Assembly (NCBI GenBank): GCA_026075535.2
Contig: AP026540.1
Span: forward strand, 8,246,001 to 8,310,000
Reading direction: 5' to 3'
Length of the DNA: 64,000 nt
DNA from: Tricholoma matsutake
Taxonomy: Eukaryota; Basidiomycota; Agaricomycetes; Agaricales; Tricholomataceae
Part shown: positions 1 to 10,788 of the stretch, piece after piece
Numbering within the stretch: position 1 is the first letter of the stretch
Layout: the number at the start of each line of letters is the position of its first letter
Notes under the pieces: generated by a model
What the model saw: the letters and a program-made list of their open reading frames with translations, nothing else
Told to the model about the DNA's origin: nothing
Database searches by the model: none
Made by a program: the position numbers and the translations under genes

Positions 1-144
1 ACCTTTTCACAATCGCCAGCTCATCAACATCAACATCTGAAGGCTCTTCTTTATATACCATCTATCTTCGGTTTTCTCTCTTTTGCATACAGATTCTTTA
101 TTCACTATCCTTTATCTATTCCTTCAAGACTTCTTGATACGACT

Positions 145-267
145 ATGGCGGTGGCTCACTTTCAATGGCGGCGACCAGAGATTTCAGAACCACTAAAGCC
201 CACATCTTCGGATTCCGTGCCTCCGGCATCAGACGTTTCTTTGGACGCTCTTCATGTCCGTCAATAA
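145..267 (+). CDS. possible 40-aa small ORF upstream of RPN5
   Basis: An ATG-initiated ORF of 40 codons ends in TAA. It has no recognisable domain and is rich in Pro, Ser and charged residues. It lies 235 bp upstream of the RPN5 start. It could be chance, part of the 5' leader, or an exon of a gene to the left. The rest of 1-501 shows no other supportable gene. Confidence 0.15.
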   Translation: MAVAHFQWRRPEISEPLKPTSSDSVPPASDVSLDALHVRQ

Positions 268-501
268 TCACTCTCACCATTATAGCCCCGTATGCTTACC
301 TACATATACTGCTACTTAAAATAGGCTACATATGATATCCCTCACGATACGCACGAACACGACGACCTTACAGTTCCTCCACCTGAAGTGACAGTCGCGA
401 CCTGGATCCAAAAGCAGCAAGAGTCTCTGAAGCAAACAAGGAACAACAACAACGCGACGCGTCACTTCACTAACGTTCACTCTGCGTCGTGGTCTTATAT
501 C

Positions 502-2283
502 ATGGCTGACAACAAGAAGCAAGAGAGAGATTTTACAGTCGAAGTCGATGCCCTCTTACCCGTTGCAGAGTCTGTAGCAAAGGTATAGCTTGCAAAATTA
601 CACAAGACACCCGATTGACAATCATCCCAGTCTGGCCAATTGCAGGATGCACTTGACAAGATTTTTGCGCTCGAAAAGCAAACTAGAAATGTGGGTTCTT
701 CTCTCCTGTGCTGTCTAATACTTAGTTTTCCATACTATAACAGGCTGCTGATTTGGCTTCGACAACCCGGCTCGTGAAAAGAGCTCTGCAGCATTGTTAC
801 GACGCAAGAGATCTCGTGCTCCTCAACTCTAGCATCTCGACACTGAGCAAGAAACACGGTCAACTGAAGGCTGCGGTTCAGGCAATCGTAGAGTTGTCAA
901 TGAGTTGGCTTGAAGAAATAAAGCAGAAAGATGGCATCGAAAACTGGCTCAAGTTGGTGGAAACATTACGGGATGTTACAGAAGGAAAGGTGCTTCTATT
1001 ATATTTCTGCTGTGGATATTCGTGTCGCTGAAGGCGTCACATTTTCAGATTTTCCTCGAAACACCTCGGGCCCGCGTCACCCTACTACTTTCCCACTACC
1101 ATGAAACTCTATCGACCTCGTCGACAGCAACGCCGGCTGCTCGTAAAGAATCACTTCAGACTGCATCTGACCTTCTTTCAGATCTACAAGTCGAGACATA
1201 CTCGTCGATGGAGCGTCGAGAGAAAACGGAGTTTATTCTGGAGCAGATGAGGCTGCTGATCGCCGTTGCAAGACAGAAAGATGGCAAAGACACCACTGGC
1301 GGAGGCGAAGCAGAATGGGTAAAGGTTCGAGTGGGAGGCAGAAAAGTGAATGAAGAGTTTCTCAAGGACAAGGACAATGAGGTGCATTCACCTCCAACTG
1401 ACTTGAAAAGCGCGAATTCGTGACCGGTCTACTTTTAGGATCTCAAACTGAAATACTACGATCTGTTGATTCAACACGCTCTGCATCAAAGTTCATACCT
1501 GGATGTTGCAAAGTACTACTACAAAGTATGGGAGACACCCTCCATCAAAGAAGACGTAGACGATAAGGGCAGAGCAGTAGGCATCTCGTCTTTCCTTCAT
1601 TGTATGTCCTCATGGGCATTTCAGGCCCTAGAGCATATCGTCTATTACGTGGTGCTTGCACCACACAACAATGAACAGTCTGATATGTTACATCACCTGT
1701 TTGCAGACACCGCCTTGGCGAAATTGGAACTTCATTAGTACGTCAGACTGCTTCAGACAAAACTCCGCTAACTGACTCGTCGATAGTAATCTTGTGAAAT
1801 GCTTTACCACGCGCGAGCTGATGAGGTGGCCAGGGATCGAGACAATATATGGAGAGTTCCTACGAAAGACGCCCGTTTTCACCGTCGCCAAGAGATGGGA
1901 GGATCTTCACACGCGTGTGATTGAGCATGTGGGTTGGACTGTTGCAACAAGGATGCTCAAGCTCACTCTTCTCTCCCATACAGAATATTCGCGTCATTGC
2001 CGAATATTACACACGCATCACTCTACCTCGATTAACTGCCCTGCTCGATCTCACATTAAAGCAAACGGAAGAAACCCTTGCTCGGCTCGTTGTATCAGGG
2101 ACGATTTGGGCGCGAATTGATAGACCTGCTGGAGTCGTGAACTTCAGAAATAAACGAACGGCAGAAGACGTTATGAATGATTGGAGTTCCGATATGCAAA
2201 AACTACTAGGTCTGGTGGAGAAAACATGGATGGGGATGAATGCCGCGCAGGCAGCGCAGTCGCGGGTGGTGAATACGACATAG
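502..2283 (+). CDS. RPN5: 26S proteasome regulatory subunit RPN5 (PSMD12 family)
   Basis: Lid subunit of the 26S proteasome, a PCI-domain scaffold protein. Seven exons can be read in one consistent phase: 502-582, 646-690, 744-989, 1049-1381, 1439-1737, 1787-1928 and 1984-2283. They give about 481 residues, close to the family length (human 456). Family hallmarks are the N-terminal segment with KLVETLRDVTEGK, the central helices with YYDLLIQHALH and the PCI region near the C-terminus (NIRVIAEYYTRITLPRLTALL, then the winged-helix SGTIWARIDRPAGVVNF). All introns are GT-AG and 49-63 bp long. The start is the first ATG that opens the family N-terminus (MADNKK). The gene converges on the ribosomal-protein gene, with 71 bp between stops. 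No damage is seen, so this is a functional host gene. Confidence 0.95.
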
Positions 2284-2354
2284 ATATTGGACTGTATTAT
2301 TCAATCATCATTTATGTTCTCCTAGCGCGCACTGATCTGAAGAAAAGTCTGAAC

Positions 2355-3265
2355 TCAACTCTTCGCAGGTGGCGCGCGTGCAGGTATAGTCTGCATAAAG
2401 TCTGGGCTGTCTGCAATCTGTTCCGGTGTAGGTTCAGCAGCGACCGGCTGCGTCAACATTGGCGCATAATTCGGTCGAACTCCCTCTTTCCAAAGCCTAA
2501 CGTATTCCTGACCCTCTGTCCACTGCTTGCTCCCATGGTGTTTTTTGACTACTGCCTTCCATCGCTTACGCGCAGTCATTGCACCTTCGTCTAGTTCCTC
2601 TCGCCTCTCAAAAGAGGCAAGGCCTTTTTTCTCCTTCTCAAAGGAATGCCCAATTTCCCCGTGACCAAAGACAGCACCAAGATGCTCAGCCTCCATGGCT
2701 GCGAATTTGGTGGAAACGTGATGTTCAGCGCGAAGGGAACGAAATTGAGCAACGGCTTGCGCATAAGCCTGAGAAATAGGTGTCGAATGGTACTGATATA
2801 AATTTAGTGCAAACTGGATGGCACTTGAATCTTTCTGTTAGCTAGAGCTCATACATAGATAGAAAGGCAGACATGCTCTTCGGATGAGGGATTCCTCCCT
2901 CGTTGTCTTAGACGCGTCCAGGCTGTACCCCGTATCGGATGCGGTGCCTCGATGCCACCGCCCTCAGCTAAGGTCGTCGGGCGGAATGCCTCGAACGGGT
3001 GGTCACGGAAGAATTGCCGACGTATGTCATCCTCAATATAGTATATAGGTAGTGGTCGAGGGTCACGAGGTCGAAGTTTAGTTGTTGAAGATGGCTGGGA
3101 AGGATGTTGATCATATGCGGTACGTGAAGGAGGGGCCTTGGGTGGAAGAGGAAGCGGAGGGTAATCGAGAACGGCTTGAAACCAGGCAGGCTGCTTTTTG
3201 ATGTAGTCTGCGCGCATCAGACGCGAGACTTGCTGATGTACCTGGGATGCTATCCGTCGTACCAT
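2355..3265 (-). CDS. RSM25: mitochondrial small ribosomal subunit protein mS23 (Rsm25)
   Basis: Component of the mitochondrial small ribosomal subunit. Exon 1 (3265-2873) encodes the fungal Rsm25 N-terminus: MVRRIASQVHQQVSRL, then YIKKQPAWFQAVLDYPPLPLP, RRQFFRDHPFEAFRP and WTRLRQRGRNP. Exon 2 (2834-2355) encodes the C-terminal half, with a lysine-rich stretch (ARKRWKAVVKKHHGSKQW) and a proline/alanine tail. The proposed intron is only about 38 bp, so its borders are tentative, but the phase across it is right and gives about 290 residues. The stop is TGA. It lies tail-to-tail with RPN5 and starts about 220 bp downstream of the acyl-CoA synthetase stop, on the same strand. Confidence 0.9.
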
Positions 3266-3487
3266 CCTCTTCCGAAGTTATGTTACAAGTTTTCAAGTTG
3301 AAGAAAATTCCGTTTCAAACTTGTTTCAAACAACGCCAAACTATGTCATGTATGATAGATCCACCAAAAATAGTATCAGCCTCTATCTACAGTCTTGCAC
3401 GCGGTTGTTTTTCCACTGTTCTCAGAGCCTGTTCTCTCAATACTCGACGAAGCTAAATAAGGTTATCAACGAAGAAGACAGTCTGTA

Positions 3488-6065
3488 TTACAAAAACCTC
3501 ACCATTTTCCCTGATGGATTCTTGGGTATGGCATCAATAAATTCTATCCCGCCCTTTAGATGTTTATATGGTACTTTTGCCTCGGCGACGTGCTGGACAA
3601 TTTGTGTTGGTAAGTGACAATTCTACAAAGTGACAAAAGGCGGTCACTTTAACAAGGACAGCCTTCAGCCTCAGGGCAGCTGTCTTGTCGCCAGCAATCC
3701 GCTGCAACGCCTTGTCGCGGATGACGATGTATGCCATGGGAAGCTCTCCACTATATTCATTCGGAACGCTGACCACACATGCATCCGCTACGTCTGGGTG
3801 CATGAGTAGATGGCCTTCCAGTTCTGCTGGTGCCACTTGGAACCCTCGGACCTTGATGATCTCCTGAAATGGGCCATCAGAGCGTGTTGCTCGAGCTTGA
3901 AAAATTGTCGGTCAACCTTAAGACGATCCACCACGAAAACTTCCATATTCCTGATGATCACTTCGTCCCCTGTGCGGACCCAGCCATCTACGAATGTCTC
4001 TTTGGTTCTGATGAGCTCATATCAGTGATCAAATCGAGTCGCTCAGAAGAAGGTCATACGCCGCTTCGTTGTTGAAGTATCCTAAAGACATTGAGGGACC
4101 TGTTACGACCAACTCGCCCTGTTCGCCCTCGGAAGCCAGGGAACCATCCGGTTTGACCACTCGCGCAACGATACCTGGTATAAGCTGACCGGCGCTACCC
4201 ACTGTTCCAACTCTTTGTGTTGGTGGTATCATCGCAACGGAGGCACACGTCTCTGTAAGCCCTGTAAGAAGCAAGTGTTCAATGAAAAGAATAGCAAGAC
4301 AAATGGCAATTGTACCGACCATATCCTTGGCCAATGGATGCATTGGGGATTACCTTCTGCAACTGCTGCATGAACTCTCCACTAAGAGGAGCTGCACCAG
4401 ATATGCAAAATTTGACATGACTGAAGTCATACTTCTTGACTGATGGATCCTAAAGAATGTTCAGTAGTTGTCCAGATCAGTCACATATAGAAGCAACTAA
4501 GTACCTTGCACAGCAAAACAACTTGAGGTGGGACGATGCTAGCAAACCCTTAACAGCCTTAACAGCCAGAAATTCATCACGACATACCACAAGTGTGTAA
4601 TTCGGTAGCGAACTATGCTTTCCAAAAATGAAGAGAGGACAAACTTCGGAATCACAACAATCGACATCTGCAAATCACTTATCAGCCTCGCGGGAAACAG
4701 ATAGCTGATGACAAGGCTGACCCCACAGAAAAGTAGGAAGTGCAGCTATTTGCAGAATATCAGAAATCTAAAGTGCATGACGACAAGAACACATACATTG
4801 ACAACCAAACCATAAATATCTGTTGAATTTAAATCCGGATGAGCTTCGAAAGATGTGGACTTGGATGGAACGAGACGTACGAAAGAATGGGAGAACTATC
4901 AATTGATCAACTGGCATGAAATGGAGAAATTTCAACAAGATTCTTACCAGCGACACCAACATCGCCAGGTACCATCATTTTATCTTTACAGAGCGGGTCC
5001 GTTATCCTAAAATGAGTAGCCATTTGGATGACATTTGATATAACAGAAAAATGAGATATCGAGACAGCCTGTAGGAATGAGAGATCAGTCCAAGGCATCC
5101 TATGTACGAAAGCGGACGAACTTTTGGCTTTCCTGAAAGGTACTCAGTCAGACAGTTGTATCAATGGAACTGCAATTATACCTGTCGTTCCACTGGAAAA
5201 TGATAGAAACGCTAGGGCGGTCTTGGCTTCACCAGGTCCGAATTGCCGTTCGGAGAATTTGACAACCGTGCTTGTTCCAAGCTCGAGGAGATCTTCGAGT
5301 GACGTGTGACCCGGAACAGGGCGAGTAGGTTTTTCAATCAAGACAATGCGGTCATCTGAGATGCCGGCTCCCCGTGCTGCTAACCGTGCGATGTCCAAAA
5401 AAGCGGGATGAATAATCAGCAGCGAAGCCTTGGATATCTGGAGTTGATGCAACAGTTCGTCAACCATATAGCCAGGATTCGCAGGCCTGAAGCGCATGTC
5501 AGTAACGAATTAAGACTGGGAACATAAGTTGGTACGTGATAACGCCTCCTAGTCTGTGGATAGCCCATATAGCAATGGGATAATCTATGGTGATTCGTCA
5601 ACCATCAGAAGGTGCGACGGACTGAGAGATAAAGCATGTTACTTGTGCAATTGGGGCTAAAAATACAGGCTAATAAGGAGAATTAGTTCATGTGACGCAA
5701 TACCGGACAAAGTTCGCACCGACATCACCCTCCTCTGGAAAGTGAAGGTGAGCGTTGAGAATAGATATGGGAATTTGACAACCAACTCATGTCCCAACTG
5801 AGTGTCAACGCTTTAGCAATTGCATTTGTACGCCTAGAGAGCTTTTTTCGAGATATTCATATGGATGAATTTGATGGACGTGAAAATGGAAGCTGACCTC
5901 ATAGTGACCGACGGCTTGACCAGTGTAATCGTTAATTAACCAAGGGACGTTATCAGGTCTCAATGGTTGGTAAGGAGACCGGAGATCAAGGAAGAACTGA
6001 GGAATAGATTGGTTGTCCGGAATGGGAGGAAGAGCAGCAGAAAGAGGAGAAGTAAATTCGGACAT
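3488..6065 (-). CDS. AMP-dependent acyl-CoA synthetase (ANL superfamily, 4-coumarate-CoA ligase-like)
   Basis: Adenylates a carboxylic acid and transfers it to CoA; the substrate cannot be told from sequence. The gene has many short introns; I can follow nine or more. Motifs in order: MSEFTSPLSAALPPIP start at 6065; DYPIAIWAIHRLGG near 5560; phosphate-binding loop LSFSSGTTG, split by an intron, then KPKAVSISH near 5050-5190; GQGYGLTETC near 4250-4345, split by an intron; GELVVTGPSMSLGYF near 4100; hinge VVDRLKEIIKVRGFQVAPAELE near 3835-3930; and catalytic-lysine motif NPSGKMVRFL at the C-terminus. The TAA stop follows directly, at 3490-3488. Estimated length is 550-580 residues, normal for the family. 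The start is 205 bp from the divergent MED7 start, so the two probably share a promoter region. No inactivating change was found. Confidence 0.9.
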
Positions 6066-6270
6066 TGAGAGAGGGGTAATAGAACCATCATAGTGCTAAA
6101 CTGTTTATATAGCAGTGGCGGGAGGAGCAAGAGGGGGTATCAGACTTTGCGACCAGTCGCAGATAATTCCAAATTCAAAACTTCTCCACATCTACAATGA
6201 TCATCTCGATCGATCACCGGATCTTTATTCTGACGTAAGCAAAACATAAACATATCTATTCCAACTCAAC

Positions 6271-7382
6271 ATGGACGAGGAAGAAGCAGAATTAAGAAAT
6301 CCTTTCCCTTCTCCTCCTTCTCATTATACCAAGTACACATCACATAACCTAAACCTGCTCGAAATTCTACATCAACGCACTTCAAATCCCTCCGAAGTCA
6401 ACCAACACGAGGTACTAGCAGACCAAACCGACGTCCCAGACTGGCCTCTCGTTCAGCTCGAGAAACCTCGCGTAGATTGGATTCTCGACGAGCCAGAGCC
6501 CTATTATGACGTCTTTGGTGATAGGTGGTTTGTGCGCAAACTTCTTGAAACACATCCCATTATTCTAATATGTTCAGACATCTAGGTCAAAGAAAAAATT
6601 CCATCTCTTGCAGAAGTAGGCGGCAATCAGTTATATCCCTCTGATCCCAGTGCAGGTGCGTACCTTTTTTCTTCTTATGTTCAGTCACAACAACTTGATC
6701 CAGATCGTCGTCCTGCGCTTCTTTCCGTTTTACGCTCACTCCTGGTCACCTATTCCTCCCTGATATCATCTCTCCTTGCCCCTCCTCCAACGGACTCTTC
6801 AACTCCCCCGGATTGGCAGCGACATGTCGAGTGGATCACTGTCTTGAGTCAAAATCTGATGGCTGCGGCAAATGATTTGCGACCAGTGCAGGCAAGCTAT
6901 TTAGCCGTACATCTCTTCATCTGATTGATACTTCTTCCCGTCTTTCGGCGAGAGGCAACCTCGAACAAATGATGAAACGACAGCTGGAACTTCGAAAGAG
7001 CGAAACAGAAACAGTCCACGCGTGAATACGTACCTTATGTCCATCTGTTCCTCGGCCTGAGTTTCAGCCCATCCAGAAAATGTGATACCTTAGAGTCAAA
7101 ACTTGCAGAACTACGTGCATCAGTTCAAGCACTGCTATCCGACTCAAGCAGTGTCCCCAATCACTCTACAGTAATACAGGATGTTTGTCTGCGCCCTACC
7201 AATGTGCTCATCCGCTCACCAATCTTCAGATCGCTGCAGGCTCTATGGATGCTAATGTACGGAACCCTACAGTCAGTGTGTTAAACTTCGGTGACCCTGT
7301 ATCTCAATCTTGGTTCCAACAGAAGATTGCAACAGAGATGGGTCCAGAAGATGTGTTGCGCTGGGCCGAAGAAGTTTCCTGA
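6271..7382 (+). CDS. MED7: Mediator complex subunit 7
   Basis: Middle-module subunit of Mediator, a coactivator of RNA polymerase II. Exon 1 (6271-6531) carries the PFPSPPSHYTKYT opening and VFGDRWF. Exon 2 begins at 6586 with VKEKIPSLAEVGGNQLYP, the family core. An optional 48-bp in-frame intron (6656-6703) leads to DRRPALLSVLRSLL. Next come NDLRPVQ and GNLEQMMKRQLELRKSE, the conserved helix. A further exon gives a coiled-coil tail (CDTLESKLAELRASVQALL). A last exon after a GTAATA..TTCAG intron ends at TGA 7380-7382. One junction near 6891-6950 is odd: the donor looks like a GC type (CAG|GCAAGC) but no AG sits where the reading frame needs it. The family assignment is firm; the exact exon borders and the last exon are less so. 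Confidence 0.8.
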
Positions 7383-7491
7383 TTTCGTTTGTAGTGTGGA
7401 TTTTATTTATGTAAATCGTAATTACGTAAATGGATCTGTCATTTCCTTCGCTGCTCAAGTTTGAACACAAAACGAAGCAGATTTATTGATT

Positions 7492-8173
7492 ATGGCTACT
7501 CGACGCAAAATTGGGGTTACTGCAATGAGTACAGAAGCTGCGCGTCGTACACAACATTGGACAAAGCAATTGATTCCTGGCTACAAGTTCGAAGTATTCG
7601 GATGGACAAAAACGGACGCGCCTCAGGTACCCACATCTCGTGTTGAGGCAGGCAACATGACTCAATCGATTCCGTCCATAGCAATTTAGTGATAATGAGG
7701 ATGAAGTTGAAGAATCCCTTGCGCCTCTACCCGACGAAGCAGAAGCTGGTGAAGGTGACGAAGAGATGGATCAAGACGAGGCAGAGCTTGTCTCTGTTAT
7801 TCCCCCAGCATCTCAGCCAGATGTCACAGACACGACTACAATACAAGACGAGATTTCATCGAAACCGCCATCTCCACAGCCCCAACTTTCCATGTCCTTG
7901 CAGACATCATCTGAACTCAACATTGATCGCCCTGGCGATACACTCGACGCCTCTCTTAACCCTTTGGATACGGACATGGCGGATCTTGACGTTGGGGTGG
8001 CTCTCGGGGACAAGGACGGCATTGTTGCGCTTGACATGTCCGGTCTTGGTCCCGACGGTCTAGGACTTGAGAGCTCGCACGACCTGTCCCAGATGGAGGA
8101 AACAGACGTTCTAATTGGGGGTCCTATGATGCCTCAAACTGATGATCCATTCGCGGAGCCTGTAAGCGAGTAA
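7492..8173 (+). CDS. acidic protein of unknown function, about 208 aa
   Basis: Two exons: 7492-7626 and 7682-8173. The intron acceptor is fixed because only the AG at 7680-7681 keeps the frame open (QFSDNEDEVEE follows). The N-terminus is basic (MATRRKIGVTAMS, then TKQLIPGYKFEVFGW). The rest is strongly acidic and low in structure, with Pro/Ser segments and short hydrophobic repeats such as LDMSGLGPDGLGLE near the end. I do not recognise a family. The layout (basic N-terminus, acidic tail, DMSGLGPDGL-type motifs) suggests a nuclear or chromatin-linked accessory protein, but that is only inference. It follows MED7 on the same strand with about 110 bp between stop and start. Confidence 0.7.
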
Positions 8174-9848
8174 TCGGAACCGCGTTTGTAGACCGACTCT
8201 AGCCTAGGCTGACGGGCAAAATATGTATAATCTTGCAGTGCCGTTATTGAAGCGATCTCGTTGTAATCACGGTGTCACTTCACACATTGGCCTATCATCA
8301 CTCTGCATACAATCCAGGCATGATTCCCCTACAGACGTACGAAAGAGCACAGTACGTACACGAGTTCAGGAGCGATTACTGTGTGGGTTTCGGTCGCTTG
8401 TTAGTTCCTCCTTGTTTGGATCCTCTGCTAGGTCAATAACCCTCCGCTCATACTCCAACCATCATGGTCCATGCAATCCTCTTTCTCATGGCATGGCTGG
8501 GGAGGGTGATAGGGCTGATAATGGATATGACTACAGGTGAAACAAGGATGTCTAGTGTTGCCATAGGTGCGTCATTGCATAGCGAAAGGTATACCCCCAG
8601 TGATGTACTTAAGAGCCACTGACAATGCAAAGAGCTGAGAAGTTAGGTGAGTAAGAATCCATGGCTGATGACTGCTAATCATTGGTAGCATCGCATGTGC
8701 AGGGGATATCCAATAAGTTTGACTGACTTCGTGCACTAGGGGCGTTCACGAACTTTCCTATCGCCCCTCGACTCGGTGTACCACCGTAGTAATCCAGGTT
8801 TAAAACAACGCTGCAAATAATCTGTGGGGTTCGGAAGGACCATGTTGATGCACGTTGTACTGATGACAAGGATGAGCTTTTCACTCATGCGGGAGCTCCG
8901 AAAACAAGCGGGTTTAAATGCGAGCTTTGCCAGAAACAGGAGCTGAAAGTATCTTTACCACTCAACCTGATGAGGCCACAATGTCGAAATCGAACTTAAC
9001 AACTGGAGTATACCTGAAGGGGGAAAAACACGACACCCGATGACCCACCAGGGACCTATTATCCAAAACAGACCTTATCCTAACATTGGGCCGGGTTTGT
9101 GGCGTTGAGTCTTGACAAGACACGAATTACAATACCTTGTGTTATCTTTCCATCGTCCTCGCTACCACGTGCTAGGAATGCGCGTGTCATACGGTCCTGC
9201 AGAAGACCTTCATTCATGTAATTGAAGAATCCAACACTGATAGGAACAAGCACGATGAAGTACTGATATTACCTTGCTTGCATTGTGCAAGGTCTCTCCA
9301 CCAGACAATTAATGTTTCATGCATTTTTTCAACATGTGCAAACAGATGATGCCTTAGTCTCAGCTGGCCTCTCGAGATTGTCGTCCGCTTGAGTCATGGC
9401 GCCGTAGCGTTGTGATCTAGGCGGTTCGTGGCGTTGTGATCTACGTGTTCCGTAGCGTCGTCACCTAGGCATGGTTTATTTTTCCGTCCTATCCTTTTCG
9501 CCAGCCCCTCTTTTTTGGGTTTGTTCGTTGCGTCATGTGGTCTGTCAACGTGCACAAAGTTTGTTATCGCTTACGATCAGTAAATGGGGTCCGGCAATCC
9601 CACCAAACAAAGTGTGACAGAAAAAATGGTATTGCTGTTTTTGGAAGTCATGTCCTGATCACTGATCTGCACTTAGCGCGTCCCAAGCGCGTCCGATCTT
9701 TATCTACATAAGCCATTCTGGTCCCAAATCACTTGTGTATGTAGAATTGAGTAAGTAAGAGTATTAAGAATTACTGTAAGAATATTAGTATCAACGGAAT
9801 CAAAGGAATGTGTCGTAAGCTTGAGTATTTGCCAAATCAATACTATTA
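8174..9848. other. intergenic stretch, no supportable gene
   Basis: Short ORFs occur on both strands (for example near 8223-8540) but none has domain-like composition, exon partners or conserved motifs. The only structure I see is a short three-copy repeat at about 9398-9471. The part around 9600-9840 has the look of an old LTR, but no partner copy is in the window. Confidence 0.5.
9398..9471. repeat. three imperfect tandem copies of a ~25-bp unit
   Basis: The core CGTAGCGTTGTGATCTAG recurs three times in a row with substitutions (GTAGCGTTGTGATCTAG, GTGGCGTTGTGATCTAC, GTAGCGTCGTCACCTAG). There is no gene around it. Confidence 0.55.
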
Positions 9849-10132
9849 TCAATCTTCCATGTCAGCATCCTCGACATCCTCTGCCTCCCAATCCATTGCC
9901 GTTTCCTCGGTGACATCATGTTGGTTGACCGGAGACGCTATGGCCAGTGGTACTGATGACATGTTAATATGATGTTATACCTCTCGTTGTTGTGCAGTTT
10001 GCGAGCATTGTCATCAGCTCGTGCATGCTGCTTTTCAGCTCTGTTTTCAATACAGCTGTTGGAGAGGTGCGAGGGCCATGGTTTTCAATGTCAAGTGTTG
10101 GATAAAGCAGGTAGGGTAAAAGTCGTGTCCAC
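9849..10132 (-). pseudogene. C-terminal exon remnant of an unidentified gene
   Basis: The minus strand reads WTRLLPYLLYPTLDIEN, then a helical segment (TELKSSMHELMTMLANC). After a possible very short GT-AG intron (9980-9953) comes an acidic tail (EETAMDWEAEDVEDADMED) and TGA at 9851-9849. A splice-acceptor-like TTTAG precedes the segment at 10133. Codon structure is clean over about 85 residues, so this was coding DNA. The WTRLLPYLLYP start loosely recalls the N-terminal region of some basidiomycete transposase-linked proteins, but the match is too weak to name. It lies about 480 bp outside the CACTA element. Nothing else is seen between 10133 and 10613. Confidence 0.4.
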
Positions 10133-10604
10133 CTAAACACATTATGTTTCCTTTTTTGGTCATAAATTATGGTAGATGGCCTTCTTCATTTTTTTAGCTT
10201 CCACAACACTTTATATTCTATAAAAAATATGGGGACGACCATTTTTTATCCTTCTGATTAATTTCTTCGGAGCAGATTTTTCTCAAAAGCTTCTCATCTT
10301 GAGATATCATATGTAAGCAAGCAGTACTCAAAGAACAATCTCAAATTTTAAAAATCCACTCCGTAGACTTTCATTAGACTAACATTCTTACTATTTTTTC
10401 TCATACAAAGTACTGTCAGAAAGTGGTGTAGAGTGAGATAATTACGACTACCACTCCTTCATGCTATCATCGGAGTTTAAAATGTAAATGCAATTCACCC
10501 AGCACATTGTGACGCATCACATGATTCACATACAGAGACAAACAATTTGTAATGGGTACCTTGTTGATTGTTTTGGCAAGCTGGTTCAACTTCGTGATCC
10601 CACC

Positions 10605-10611
10605 TGTCAAT
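10605..10611. repeat. left TGTCAAT flank of CACTA element
   Basis: The same 7 bases follow the right inverted repeat at 17107-17113. On the left, two bases (AT) separate them from the inverted repeat. They may be a target duplication whose inner bases have diverged. Confidence 0.5.
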
Positions 10612-10613
10612 AT

Positions 10614-10656
10614 CCCAGTAGGAAGTCCGTCGTTTACCTAAGATTTTTATCTATTT
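10614..10656 (+). repeat. left terminal inverted repeat, CACTA element
   Basis: Matches the reverse complement of 17064-17106 over 43 bp, with one G/A difference at the 19th base. Confidence 0.9.
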
Positions 10657-10788
10657 GTAGCTACTATATCTATTGTAATCTATCGACGTTGATTACTATC
10701 GTTCAAGGGTTGCGTCGGTCGACACAATTCTCCACGTAATAGACTCATTTTGACTTGATATACCTGAGCAGTTGCCTGACTTCGCACA

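Noticed and set aside
8223..8884. Short ORFs after the acidic protein gene
   Set aside because: No exon structure, domain-like composition or conserved motif on either strand.
9600..9840. Solo LTR of a copia-like element
   Set aside because: Composition is suggestive, but there is no second copy, no clear ends and no target duplication in the window.
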